From Bacillota bacterium (GTDB taxonomy: Bacteria > Bacillota > UBA4882 > UBA8346): a stretch of 64,000 bases of DNA. The first letter of the stretch is position 1. Each line of letters begins with the position of its first letter. The DNA is taken from positions 14,515 through 78,514 of the forward strand of contig JAEZJK010000003.1 of the NCBI GenBank assembly GCA_023415835.1, given 5' to 3'. Of this stretch, positions 1 to 9,306 are shown in pieces. The notes below the pieces were generated by a model. The model did not search any database. It saw only the letters and a program-made list of their open reading frames with translations, and was not told where the DNA came from. The position numbers and the translations under genes were made by a program.

Positions 1-3000
1 GGCCATTTTGCCTGATCAGGTTAGGGTCATTACTATCAGGCATGGACATTATGATGTCCGAATTAAGTGCACCAAGATATTTATAATGATTCCACGCAAA
101 TGCTCTGTGGTACAGATCCGAATCCGCTCGGGAATACTCTGCACACGAAATAGCCGCAATATCGGGATTATTATTCATAGTTTGGTACAGATAATAAAGC
201 CAATATTCCGTTGACGGCAATGCATCTTGTGTCATTACACACAGGTATTCTTTAGTCGCGTTTTCCGCACCAAGGTTTCTGGAATAAGAGTGTGTAAATT
301 CTTCAGGTTGTATTTGAATGACTTTAGCACCATACCTTCGAGAGATTTCTACAGTGTTATCAGTGCTACCGGAATCTACTATAATAATTTCGATATCAGT
401 AAATCCCCTTTGGTTTTTAAGATTTTTTAGGAGTAATTCATACTCATCCCCACCATTCTTTGTCGGGATAATAAACGACACTGACTTGCCTGTCTCTAAT
501 GTATCAGGACATCCGGTAAAAATATCATTTTGTACAAGGGTAAAGGATTTTATCTTTTTTCTTCTAAATACCTTGGATTCTATTTTTTTAACTGCCGCTC
601 TAAATCCGTAGTGTTTCAAATATCTCATGACTTTTCCAAATGTATCAGTTGCTTTTTTTGTTTTACTCTTGATATACCTTGCGATGCGTTTCGCACTATC
701 TAAGGTTATCCGCAGTGGCTTAGTAATTTTCCAGAAAAAGGAGTTAGTGATTTTTGTTAATGATGCTTCAAGCCCCTGATTCTCTTCCCTTATTGAAGAT
801 ATTTCTTCCGCAACAGTTTGATTATCCAGCAACCGAATTGTCCCGGTTATTACCACCTTATCACCGTTAAAATCTCCGTGGAGTATATATATAGGGTCAA
901 TCGTGAGGAAAGTATCATATTCATCTCTGTTTTTAATGGAATTCAGTGGGTAGGCATTCAGGATTGAACCGTTCATTTCGATGCTTTCAATATTACACTG
1001 TAAAAAGGAACCCTCATCGGGATCAAAACGCAAAGCGACAATCTTGCTATTTGCCTTTTGAAATAGGTCATGCAAATCAAATTCAAATACAAATTTCCCG
1101 TCTGACGGAATATCTGCAAACACTTTTATACTCAAATCCTCTGAAAACCCATTACCAAAGTCAACAAACAGGGCTGCACTCTGAATTTGTGCTTGCATTT
1201 GGTTGATTTGCTCTTGCATTTGACGAAGCTGCTCGTGACCTATTCGCAACAGAGATATGTTATCCCGTATCATTTCCGGCGGTATATATGATAATGATGC
1301 GATAACTGATAAATCCGTATTGAAAACATGGCGCATCAGTTTATCTTCGAGGATCAAATATACAGGCCAAAGAGCTTCTATATTATACATGGTTTTCCAA
1401 TACTGAATAGGGCACAGTTCTTCCAGAAATTGATTGTGCGTATAAGTAATAAGTATTGCCCTAAACATCACATATCCCGCTGGAAGATTTGGGAATCTCC
1501 ACTCTTGGTCAAAGAATAGGAAATCATCGCCTTTGCAGAAACAATTGAACAGAGTCATGTCGCAATGAGCAGATTTAAGAATAACGCCGAAATCAAAAGC
1601 TTCGCCCTCAGAAAGTAAACCGGCTTCTAATATAAAGTTATTCTTCGGTTCCGCTTTCTCAGAGGATTGCAGGATATAAGCATATAGCTTGTCCAATAAC
1701 TTTTTTGCACCAATAATGTCATGCTTTTTCAACATATCCACAAATCTTTGCTCTGCAGTTTCTGAGTTTACTGCCGGCGTACTTATAATGCCCTGATCAA
1801 ATTGATGCTCAACCACTGGTATTCCACGATTTTGAATGTCAACAACATTGTTATAGCTTTGTTGAATATGGGAAACTGCTTTCGGAGAAACAGCGCTCTT
1901 GAAGAAATTTTTTCCATTGAATCGTGTAATTATTCGGTATTTTTCGATGCGTCCACCTTGGATAGAAGCAAAAACTGTGTCGTCAAAGCTATTGTCGTCA
2001 ATAGCGCACTCAACTAAAAACGAATTGGCGAAAAACGGGAATACCCCGTTTCGCACTATCGGTTCACGAATTTTGTTTTCATCTACAACAATCGGCATTT
2101 CACCATGCCTGTTACGGTAATAATAGAGCGGTCTAGCCTCTGAGTATGAATCAGTGCTAATGTATTCATCTGTAAATATCAGCCGCGGAAGCTTATAATC
2201 CGGCAGCGGATAGTAGAACTTTTGCTTTCCGAATCCGGCTTCTGCCAAAAGGGCCGATAACTCTTGTTTGTCAAATGTCCGTGCGGCTCCGCCATAGGCA
2301 AAGTCATTGATCGAACCGAACGGAATGCCCGAATGGTCATCTCCCTCACCCGTCCAATACTTTAGTCCGAATTTGTTTTCAATCGCCACAATAAGCTTTC
2401 CGCCAGGTGCCAAGAACCGTTTCAGGGCATTGATAAAATCAAGCTGAGGTGTGTCGCCGCTACCGAAAACACTTTGATACTCCAAAACTCCGATAACTGT
2501 TATATAGTCATATTTCCTTTCAAACTGCATTTTTGTAAAATCGCCTACAACAATATCAAGGTTATCATAGTTCCGGCATCTTGCTTGAATGGCTGTCGCT
2601 CTTCTTTTGGACATTTCGACAGCGGTAACATGTTCACATTTTTCACAAAATAGGGGTGTAAGCCCTCCCATGCCTGCGCCAATTTCCAAAAGCGACGCTT
2701 CTGGTTTAAAACTATACCAATTCAGCAAATTTTTTCTAAATTGCGTCAAATGGTAAAATACTGCCCATTCGCTGTCCTCCAGAAATATGTCGGAGTATGC
2801 TTCCGGTTCATTATTGCATATATAATGAAGAATCCGTTTTTCCACATCGCCGTCTGAGTAATTGTCAGTACCGGTATAATAACGTAAATCTATCTTAGAA
2901 AGGGGTACAGATATTGCTTTGTCATATGGGATGTCTTTACCGTTCACCGCAGCATCAATGATATCCATAATCTTTTTTGCGTTGTCCCCAACAGGCAAAA

Positions 3001-3928
3001 AGTTATTGTCCCTAAATTCTACAGCCTGCTGCTGATAAAAATCATATCGTCGAATAACATCAATCATTGTATCTTTCAATGTCGCTTTTGTTGCCTTTAT
3101 GGTGAAAGCGTGACCTTTACATGCCGTCCGGCGCGGAATTGTGTCCGGTATCAACCAGTCCTCAACCGCGACAACGGGTTTGCCCATCAAAACCATTTCA
3201 CACATCGTGCTTGATTCTTCAGAAACAAGCACATCAGCCAAGGCGATTACGTGCAATATATTAGTTTTTGAATCAAGGATATGCACGTTAGGAATGTTTT
3301 TGTGAAGCACGTTCATTGCTTGGATTGCATCGTACATTTCATAGTATACATCCCACTCCGCACCCCATTCTCTTTCTATATGTGCCTGCTTAATCAGGAT
3401 ATTAACGTCAAGTTGAAGCATCGCTTGCACGAAATCGTCCTGTTTATTGTCATTCTCCCAAGATGGGGCGTACAGCACCGTCTTCTTTGTTATGTCTAAA
3501 CTTAACTCATCTGAAAGCTTATTTACCGTATCCCGAAAATCTTCTCTGACTGTAATATCCGCTTTCGGCCATCCTACCTCATATACGCCGAATCTGGGCA
3601 TAGTCCATGGTTTATATGAGGCATTTTTCCACATGTCCACCCAAAACTTAGATGGTAACATTCCAATATCATATTTATCCCATGTTTCCACCTCCCAAAT
3701 ATCAGGCCAACGAGGATATGCTTGTATTAGGTCATGTAGCATGATCACCGAAAATTTGGAATTCTCAGGGTAATTAACATGTTGACAATAAAAACCTATT
3801 TCACCTTGTTCATGCGGGTTATCTGTTACCTTTGTGGTATACCCACGTTTTTGCGCTTCTGTGATGATGGAATCATACAGGTGTCGATCTGCACTATCCT
3901 TTATAAAGAAAGTGATGTCTTTTTCCAT
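1..3928 (-). CDS. Giant fused glycan-synthesis enzyme: glycerophosphotransferase-like + SAM methyltransferase + GT2 (3' end outside window)
   Basis: I read one uninterrupted minus-strand frame from an ATG at 3928 to the window edge, 1,309 codons with no stop. Residues about 1-330 look like a CDP-glycerol:glycerophosphotransferase-type GT-B domain, with the acceptor-side motif SEESSTMCEMVLMGKP near residue 236. Residues about 380-560 are a class I SAM methyltransferase, with motif I LLEIGAGMGG near 413-422 and GDFTKM / VIGVLEY further on. Residues about 895-925 form a short Gln-rich coiled coil (RQMQEQINQMQAQIQ). From about residue 1148 a GT2 glycosyltransferase begins (SFIIPTKNGG, IIIVDSGSTDNT, MTQDALPSTEYW). 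An in-frame ATG lies 8 codons upstream at 3952, but AGAAAGG sits better for 3928. It follows wzm-wzt and rml genes, so it probably assembles or modifies the exported glycan in the cytoplasm. Domain assignments are by motif; substrate unknown. Confidence 0.85.
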   Translation of the reverse strand, partial: MEKDITFFIKDSADRHLYDSIITEAQKRGYTTKVTDNPHEQGEIGFYCQHVNYPENSKFSVIMLHDLIQAYPRWPDIWEVETWDKYDIGMLPSKFWVDMWKNASYKPWTMPRFGVYEVGWPKADITVREDFRDTVNKLSDELSLDITKKTVLYAPSWENDNKQDDFVQAMLQLDVNILIKQAHIEREWGAEWDVYYEMYDAIQAMNVLHKNIPNVHILDSKTNILHVIALADVLVSEESSTMCEMVLMGKPVVAVEDWLIPDTIPRRTACKGHAFTIKATKATLKDTMIDVIRRYDFYQQQAVEFRDNNFLPVGDNAKKIMDIIDAAVNGKDIPYDKAISVPLSKIDLRYYTGTDNYSDGDVEKRILHYICNNEPEAYSDIFLEDSEWAVFYHLTQFRKNLLNWYSFKPEASLLEIGAGMGGLTPLFCEKCEHVTAVEMSKRRATAIQARCRNYDNLDIVVGDFTKMQFERKYDYITVIGVLEYQSVFGSGDTPQLDFINALKRFLAPGGKLIVAIENKFGLKYWTGEGDDHSGIPFGSINDFAYGGAARTFDKQELSALLAEAGFGKQKFYYPLPDYKLPRLIFTDEYISTDSYSEARPLYYYRNRHGEMPIVVDENKIREPIVRNGVFPFFANSFLVECAIDDNSFDDTVFASIQGGRIEKYRIITRFNGKNFFKSAVSPKAVSHIQQSYNNVVDIQNRGIPVVEHQFDQGIISTPAVNSETAEQRFVDMLKKHDIIGAKKLLDKLYAYILQSSEKAEPKNNFILEAGLLSEGEAFDFGVILKSAHCDMTLFNCFCKGDDFLFFDQEWRFPNLPAGYVMFRAILITYTHNQFLEELCPIQYWKTMYNIEALWPVYLILEDKLMRHVFNTDLSVIASLSYIPPEMIRDNISLLRIGHEQLRQMQEQINQMQAQIQSAALFVDFGNGFSEDLSIKVFADIPSDGKFVFEFDLHDLFQKANSKIVALRFDPDEGSFLQCNIESIEMNGSILNAYPLNSIKNRDEYDTFLTIDPIYILHGDFNGDKVVITGTIRLLDNQTVAEEISSIREENQGLEASLTKITNSFFWKITKPLRITLDSAKRIARYIKSKTKKATDTFGKVMRYLKHYGFRAAVKKIESKVFRRKKIKSFTLVQNDIFTGCPDTLETGKSVSFIIPTKNGGDEYELLLKNLKNQRGFTDIEIIIVDSGSTDNTVEISRRYGAKVIQIQPEEFTHSYSRNLGAENATKEYLCVMTQDALPSTEYWLYYLYQTMNNNPDIAAISCAEYSRADSDLYHRAFAWNHYKYLGALNSDIIMSMPDSNDPNLIRQNG

Positions 3929-3985
3929 AGCTAATAGCCTTTCTTTTACCATTACTTAGAAAGCAAAACGAGTTTTGCGGCTTTA

Positions 3986-4702
3986 TCAAATACAATATCG
4001 CTCACAAACCTCTTCCGTCTCACCAATCATCTTAATTCTTCCCTCATCCAACCATATCACCCTGTTACACATCTCACGAATCTGTCCCAACATATGAGAC
4101 ACAAACAGCACAGTTGTTCCGCCGCTCATAAGCTCCATCATCCTTGCCTTGCTCTTTTCTTGAAACGCAGAATCTCCCACAGTAAGGATTTCATCCACTA
4201 TCAGAATCTCAGGGTTTACTACTGTCGCAATAGAAAAAGCCAACCGCATGAGCATACCGGATGAATAGTTTCGGATAGGCATATCGATAAACCTATCTAA
4301 TTCGGAAAACTTCAAAATTTCTATGAATTTGTCCTCTAAATATTCCTTACTATAGCCTAGAATCGCACCATTGAGGAATATATTCTCCCGTCCGGTTAAA
4401 TCATGGTCAAACCCCGAACCTAATTCTAACATAGGAACAATGCTACCGCCACACTTTACTGAGCCCTCTGTTGGCTTAAGAATGCCTGAAATAATCTTTA
4501 ATAGTGTACTTTTCCCCGCACCATTTCGCCCAATAATGCCAAGAACCTCACCTTTTTTAACCTCAAAGCTGACATCCTTTAATGCCCAGAATTCCTCTTG
4601 CACCAGCTTACCCTTAATCATCGCTACAGCATATTCCTTAAGGCTTTTTATGCGGTCATTGGTTATTAAATATCTCATTGTAACCTGTTCAGCTTTTATC
4701 AT
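3986..4702 (-). CDS. wzt: Polysaccharide ABC exporter, ATP-binding subunit (Wzt/TagH type)
   Basis: This is the 238-residue nucleotide-binding subunit of an ABC-2 glycan exporter. Visible motifs are Walker A GRNGAGKST at residues 58-66, the ABC signature YSSGMLMR near 145, Walker B ILIVDEIL near 168 and the switch histidine in FVSHML. The N-terminal stretch before Walker A (about 35 residues with an aromatic insert) is typical of Wzt/KpsT/TagH proteins. It ends soon after the NBD, so it lacks the C-terminal carbohydrate-binding domain seen in Wzt of O8/O9a type. Either chain-end recognition is absent or it is done by another protein. The start has AGGGAGA upstream, and 14 bases separate it from wzm, so the two are co-transcribed. 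Confidence 0.93.
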   Translation of the reverse strand: MIKAEQVTMRYLITNDRIKSLKEYAVAMIKGKLVQEEFWALKDVSFEVKKGEVLGIIGRNGAGKSTLLKIISGILKPTEGSVKCGGSIVPMLELGSGFDHDLTGRENIFLNGAILGYSKEYLEDKFIEILKFSELDRFIDMPIRNYSSGMLMRLAFSIATVVNPEILIVDEILTVGDSAFQEKSKARMMELMSGGTTVLFVSHMLGQIREMCNRVIWLDEGRIKMIGETEEVCERYCI

Positions 4703-4716
4703 AAATATCTCCCTAA

Positions 4717-5751
4717 TTATATATTTAAAACGAATCTATCCTGTGTCTTTTTAAATATAAGTGTGCCTATCAAAAGCGGAACAACAGCCGCAATTATGCA
4801 TAACAGATATGCACGCGGCTCAGGGGACACCCCATATAATATAATTGTCCTGCTGAAGCGTATAAAGTGGTACATCGGATTCAGTTTGAAAAAGAACATA
4901 AGACCTTGAGGTAAAATACTCTCCGGATAAAAAATAGGTGTGGCATACATCCAAAGCATACTTAATACACTCCATAGGAATTGCATGTCGCGAAAATAAA
5001 CCATAGCCGAGGACAGAATAAACGCCATTCCTATACAGAAAACAATCGTGCAAATAATACTGAACGGCAATATCAATAATGCTGTTGTGATTGGAGTGCG
5101 TGTGATGACTGCCATAAGAAGTAGTGGAACCATTGATATAAGCAGATTAATTGCCGATGACATTACTCTTGAAATCGGAAAAATATATTTTGGAATATAG
5201 ACCTTGGTAATTAAAGAAGCGTTTCCTACGACAGACATTAAAGCCATATTCGCTGCCTCAGTAAAAAAATTGAAAAATACAATACCTACCATTAGATACA
5301 CAGCAAAATTAGGAATATTAGACTTGAATAATGTTGAAAACACCAAGTATTGAACTGCCATAGTTAAAAGCGGATTAAGGAAGCTCCAAAGCACCCCCAG
5401 CACAGACCGTTTATATTTAGTTTTAAAATCTCTTAACACCAACTGATTCAAAAGAAATTTATATCGAGAAAAAGCATTAATTATTCCAAGTCCTATGCTC
5501 TTTTTGCCTGTCTTGCTGCAATGGATAAGCCATACGCAATATGTTAGTAAGATAAGCCCGACTACTCCCATGATAGTAAAATAGTGTTTGCCAAAGAACA
5601 AGGGGATTCGCTGCTCTCCGACAAGCTTCGATCTAAATTGTTCTCCTGCGATAAAATAAAGACCAATAAATAACACTACATATATTGCCATAAATATGGC
5701 ACAGCCTTGCGTCAATGTTATTTTATTCTTTGTTTTTATGCTTGCAGTCAT
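4717..5751 (-). CDS. wzm: Polysaccharide ABC exporter, permease subunit (Wzm/TagG type) with N-terminal extension
   Basis: This is an ABC-2 type membrane subunit of 344 residues. The family core begins near residue 90 with LLNQLVLRDFKTKYKRSVLG, the amphipathic entry helix of Wzm/TagG/KpsM proteins, followed by about six membrane helices. The first 90 residues add two extra hydrophobic helices (FMAIYVVLFIGLYFIAG and IMGVVGLILLTYCVW), which the usual 260-residue family members lack. The start ATG overlaps the rmlD stop as ATGA, which suggests translational coupling. It pairs with the ATPase encoded just downstream to move the finished lipid-linked glycan across the membrane. Confidence 0.92.
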   Translation of the reverse strand: MTASIKTKNKITLTQGCAIFMAIYVVLFIGLYFIAGEQFRSKLVGEQRIPLFFGKHYFTIMGVVGLILLTYCVWLIHCSKTGKKSIGLGIINAFSRYKFLLNQLVLRDFKTKYKRSVLGVLWSFLNPLLTMAVQYLVFSTLFKSNIPNFAVYLMVGIVFFNFFTEAANMALMSVVGNASLITKVYIPKYIFPISRVMSSAINLLISMVPLLLMAVITRTPITTALLILPFSIICTIVFCIGMAFILSSAMVYFRDMQFLWSVLSMLWMYATPIFYPESILPQGLMFFFKLNPMYHFIRFSRTIILYGVSPEPRAYLLCIIAAVVPLLIGTLIFKKTQDRFVLNI

Positions 5752-6605
5752 CTTAAGTTTTTAACCTCAATTTCATCTATATAATTTTTAAGTGCACTCT
5801 GCCAAACAGGAAGCCGCTTAAATCCCGCTTCATCCAAGTTTTTTTTGCTCAATCTTGAATTTAGCGGACGTTTTGCTCTTGTGGGATACTCAGATGTTGG
5901 AATAGGCTTAACTTTCGTTATATATCCCGCAAGCCTAAAAATCTCCTGCGTAAACTCTGCCCATGAACAGAAACCCTCGTTTGTGGCATGGTAAGTACCG
6001 TATTTTTCTGTATTAACCATATCGCATAGAAGCGGTGCTAAATCTGCGGTATAAGTCGGTGAACCAATCTGGTCACACACCACATTAACCTCATCCCGCT
6101 CTTTGCCTAGGCGCAACATGGTCTTGATAAAATTATTGCCATTTTTGCCAAAGACCCAAGAGATTCTTACAACAAACCAAGTCACCAGCAACTTCTGTAC
6201 AACCTGTTCACCTTCCAGCTTGGTTTTCCCATAAACGCTTTGCGGTTCGGTCGCATCATCCACCTCATAGGGCGTATCTCCTTCACCCGTAAAAACATAG
6301 TCTGTGCTGATATAGATCATTTTCGCACCTAGTTGTTTACAGGCCAACGCAATATTTCTGGTTCCGTCCACATTGATTGCCGTGCAACGCTCGACATCCT
6401 CTTCGGCTCTATCCACGGCTGTGTATGCTGCACAATGAATCACCGCTGAGGGCGCATAGTCGTTTAAGTAGTTGCTCACCGCATGAGCATCTGTGATGTC
6501 AAAATCGGCAATATCGACACCGCGACATGGAATATTGCGCTGCTCTAACACCTTAACAACATCATACCCCAATTGACCATTGAAGCCGGTAACTAAAATC
6601 TTCAC
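5748..6605 (-). CDS. rmlD: dTDP-4-dehydrorhamnose reductase
   Basis: RmlD performs the last step of dTDP-L-rhamnose synthesis, reducing the 4-keto sugar with NAD(P)H. It has the Rossmann motif GFNGQLGYD at the N-terminus, a YISTDYVF segment, the YGKTK catalytic Tyr-Lys, and the C-terminal RPLNSRLS motif of the family. The open frame extends to an upstream ATG at 6671, but I place the start at the GTG at 6605: AAGGAGCG lies in front of it and the Rossmann strand follows immediately, giving 285 residues, the normal size. It overlaps wzm by four bases. It sits in the order rmlA-rmlC-rmlB-rmlD, all minus strand. Confidence 0.93.
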   Translation of the reverse strand: MKILVTGFNGQLGYDVVKVLEQRNIPCRGVDIADFDITDAHAVSNYLNDYAPSAVIHCAAYTAVDRAEEDVERCTAINVDGTRNIALACKQLGAKMIYISTDYVFTGEGDTPYEVDDATEPQSVYGKTKLEGEQVVQKLLVTWFVVRISWVFGKNGNNFIKTMLRLGKERDEVNVVCDQIGSPTYTADLAPLLCDMVNTEKYGTYHATNEGFCSWAEFTQEIFRLAGYITKVKPIPTSEYPTRAKRPLNSRLSKKNLDEAGFKRLPVWQSALKNYIDEIEVKNLR

Positions 6606-6683
6606 GTTTGAAACGCTCCTTACAAACGCACCAATGGGAACTGCCTGCAAAAACCACCTGCGATTCCCCAATTGGCACTCTAT

Positions 6684-7703
6684 TTATCGGTTATTGTACA
6701 TCTTTCTGTAATAAGTTTGATACTCCCCGCTAAGAATATTCTCCCACCACGGCTTATTCTCCAGATACCACTTAATTGTTTTCTTAATGCCCTCATCGAA
6801 CTTTGTGGTCGGCAACCATCCAAGTTCATTGTGAATCTTGGTAGGATCAATGGCATAGCGCATATCATGGCCGGGACGGTCGGTAACATAGTGAATCAAG
6901 CTTTCCGGCTTGCCCAGTTCCTTCAGAATGGTCTTGACCACCTCCAGATTAGTGCGCTCGTTATGACCACCAATGTTATAGACTTCGCCTAGGCAACCCT
7001 TGTGAATAATCAGGTCAATGGCGGAGCAATGATCCTCAACATAGAGCCAGTCCCGTACGTTCTCGCCCTTACCATAAACGGGAAGCTGCTTATCATTCAG
7101 CGCATTGACAATCATCAGTGGAATCAATTTTTCGGGGAAATGATAGGAACCGTAGTTGTTGGAGCAACGGGAGATGGTCACCGGTACTTTAAAGGTTCGG
7201 TGGTAGGCCTGTACCAACAGATCGGCCGCTGCCTTGGACGCCGAGTAAGGACTGGAGGTATGAAGGGGCGTCTCCTCGGTAAAGAACAGGTCGGGTCGAT
7301 CGAGGGGAAGGTCGCCATACACCTCATCGGTAGACACCTGATGGAACCGCTGGATACCATACTTGCGGCAGGCATCCAACAATACACCGGTACCCAAAGT
7401 ATTAGTTTTTAAGAAAATGCCCGGATCCTCAATCGAACGGTCGACATGACTCTCAGCCGCAAAGTTTACAATCACATCTGGTTTTTCTTTTTCAAACAAG
7501 GCATAGACAGTCTCGCGATCAGCAATATCTGCTTTTACAAAAGTAAAATGAGAATTTTGCGCTACCAGCGCTAATGTTTCCATATTGCCGGCATAGGTTA
7601 GCTTGTCTAAGCAAATTACATGATAATCCGGATATTGCTTCAACATATAATGGACAAAATTACCACCAATAAATCCGGCGCCTCCAGTTACAACAATCTT
7701 CAT
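6684..7703 (-). CDS. rmlB: dTDP-glucose 4,6-dehydratase
   Basis: RmlB is an extended-SDR NAD-dependent dehydratase that converts dTDP-glucose to dTDP-4-keto-6-deoxyglucose, the second step toward dTDP-rhamnose. The 339-residue protein shows the NAD-binding GGAGFIGGNF, the family-specific STDEVYGDL (catalytic Asp-Glu pair), YSASKA for the Tyr-Lys pair, and the sugar-binding SRCSNNYG and GENVRDWLYVEDH segments. Its start overlaps the rmlC stop by four bases (7700-7703). Length and motifs are normal for the family. Confidence 0.96.
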   Translation of the reverse strand: MKIVVTGGAGFIGGNFVHYMLKQYPDYHVICLDKLTYAGNMETLALVAQNSHFTFVKADIADRETVYALFEKEKPDVIVNFAAESHVDRSIEDPGIFLKTNTLGTGVLLDACRKYGIQRFHQVSTDEVYGDLPLDRPDLFFTEETPLHTSSPYSASKAAADLLVQAYHRTFKVPVTISRCSNNYGSYHFPEKLIPLMIVNALNDKQLPVYGKGENVRDWLYVEDHCSAIDLIIHKGCLGEVYNIGGHNERTNLEVVKTILKELGKPESLIHYVTDRPGHDMRYAIDPTKIHNELGWLPTTKFDEGIKKTIKWYLENKPWWENILSGEYQTYYRKMYNNR

Positions 7704-8269
7704 GCCTTCACCTCATAAACAAAATCAAGATTCGCTTCTTCCAACGCGGGTGCAACACGGTCCTTCTCCGAAACGATGGGCTCTGCCAGCCAACTCCCCC
7801 AATTGATTCCTAAAGCCGGGTCATCCCAGCGCACACCGCCTTCGGTGGACGGCGAATAGGGGTTGTCCGCCTTGTACAAAAACTCCACGTTATCGGTCAA
7901 CGTCAAAAAGGCGTGGCCAAAACCCCGTGGGATCAGCAACTGCCGCTTATTCTCCGCTGAAAGCTCCACGGCCACCCATTTCTTATAGGTGGGAGAACCT
8001 TGTCGGAAATCCACCGCAACATCCAAAACAGCACCGCGTACACAGCGCACCAGCTTGGCTTGGGCAGTATCTCCCCGTTGGAAATGAATTCCCCGCAGTG
8101 TGCCTTTGACGGCTGAAAAAGAGTGGTTATCCTGCTCAAAATCATACTGTAGTCCCGCCGCCTCCATGGCACGGGCGGACCAGCTTTCCATAAACCACCC
8201 ACGGTGGTCGCCAAAGACCTTAGGTTCCAATATGTAAACATCCAAAACATCTGTTTTGATTACATTCAT
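7700..8269 (-). CDS. rmlC: dTDP-4-dehydrorhamnose 3,5-epimerase
   Basis: RmlC is a cupin epimerase that inverts C3 and C5 of dTDP-4-keto-6-deoxyglucose. The 189-residue protein has the expected DHRGWFMESW, NHSFSAVKGTLRGIHFQ (catalytic His in RGIHF) and RCVRGAVLDVAVDFR motifs, and GFGHAFLTL near residue 120. It lies between rmlA, 26 bases upstream, and rmlB, which it overlaps by four bases, so the four enzymes of the pathway are expressed together. Confidence 0.95.
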   Translation of the reverse strand: MNVIKTDVLDVYILEPKVFGDHRGWFMESWSARAMEAAGLQYDFEQDNHSFSAVKGTLRGIHFQRGDTAQAKLVRCVRGAVLDVAVDFRQGSPTYKKWVAVELSAENKRQLLIPRGFGHAFLTLTDNVEFLYKADNPYSPSTEGGVRWDDPALGINWGSWLAEPIVSEKDRVAPALEEANLDFVYEVKA

Positions 8270-8295
8270 CTTATTTCCTCAACGCTTTAAAAGAT

Positions 8296-9174
8296 TTAGT
8301 AGCGCAGCTTATTTTCCGCCACAGCGCGCAAATGGGCGCCATAAGAGGACTTGCCATAGTGTTCGGCGGATGTTAGCAGTGTTTTATGGTCAATCCAGCC
8401 GTTCTTGTAAGCGACCTCTTCCAACGCTGCGATTTGGACGCCCTGACGGGTTTCCAGCACCTTGACAAACTCAGCGGCCTCATTAAGCGCATCCACCGTT
8501 CCGGTATCCAGCCAGGCATAGCCACGTCCCAGCGTCACAACGTTCAGGCTGCCATCTTCCAGATACATCCGGTTAAGGTCGGTGATCTCCAACTCGCCGC
8601 GGGCGGATGGCTTGACCTGCTTTGCTAGTTGGCACACCCGCTTATCATAGAAATACAGGCCGGTAATGCAGTAGTTTGATTTCGGGTTCTTGGGCTTTTC
8701 CTCAAGGGAGATCGCCTTGCCGTTTTTATCAAATTCCACGATACCAAACCGCTCCGGATCGTTGACATAATACCCGAATATAGTCGCTCCGTTGGTGCGG
8801 GCAGCGGCCTCTTTTAGATGCTTGGTCAGCCCGCTGCCATAAAAAATATTATCCCCCAGAATCATTGCACAAGTGTCATCGCCCACAAATTCCTCACCGA
8901 TGATAAAGGCTTGGGCAAGGCCATCCGGTGAGGGCTGCCCGGCATAAGACAGTTTAATGCCAAATAAAGAACCGTCACCCAGCAGATTTTTAAAGTTGGG
9001 AAGGTCGTGAGGGGTGGAGATGATTAGAATCTCCTTAATTCCAGCCAGCATCAGGGTGGACAGGGGATAATAAATCATCGGCTTATCGTAAACTGGAAGC
9101 AACTGTTTAGAGGTGACAAGGGTAAGGGGATATAAGCGGGTTCCGGAACCGCCGGCTAAAACAATACCTTTCAT
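8296..9174 (-). CDS. rmlA: Glucose-1-phosphate thymidylyltransferase
   Basis: RmlA makes dTDP-glucose from dTTP and glucose-1-phosphate, the entry step of the dTDP-rhamnose pathway. The 292-residue protein begins with the nucleotidyltransferase signature LAGGSGTRLYPLTL followed by SKQLLPVYDKPMIYYPLS. It also has ILGDNIFYG (metal-binding Asp), SLEEKPKNPKSN and GRGYAWLDTGT, all typical of RmlA. GAGAAGTTGC precedes the ATG. A 132-base gap separates it from the upstream glycosyltransferase gene and holds a good promoter candidate, so rmlACBD-wzm-wzt may have its own transcription start. Confidence 0.96.
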   Translation of the reverse strand: MKGIVLAGGSGTRLYPLTLVTSKQLLPVYDKPMIYYPLSTLMLAGIKEILIISTPHDLPNFKNLLGDGSLFGIKLSYAGQPSPDGLAQAFIIGEEFVGDDTCAMILGDNIFYGSGLTKHLKEAAARTNGATIFGYYVNDPERFGIVEFDKNGKAISLEEKPKNPKSNYCITGLYFYDKRVCQLAKQVKPSARGELEITDLNRMYLEDGSLNVVTLGRGYAWLDTGTVDALNEAAEFVKVLETRQGVQIAALEEVAYKNGWIDHKTLLTSAEHYGKSSYGAHLRAVAENKLRY

Positions 9175-9233
9175 GCAACTTCTCCTGTCTCATCTTTGGT
9201 TATTATGACAAAAATAAACAAGAACCGCAAAAT

Positions 9234-9262
9234 ATTTTAGCACACAGCGTGGAATAAAACAA
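9234..9262 (-). promoter_or_regulatory. Candidate sigma-A promoter for the rmlACBD-wzm-wzt operon
   Basis: On the minus strand I see TTGTTT (9257-9262), a 17-base spacer and TAAAAT (9234-9239), about 60 bases upstream of the rmlA start. The match is good in an otherwise AT-rich gap, but it is unsupported by anything but sequence. Confidence 0.45.
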
Positions 9263-9306
9263 TCATTTCAACTGACATTTTCCTGAATTTTTCCTGAATT
9301 CTGGCA

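Noticed and set aside
4371..4754. 127-codon plus-strand frame opposite wzt
   Set aside because: Antisense to a certain gene; no motif support.
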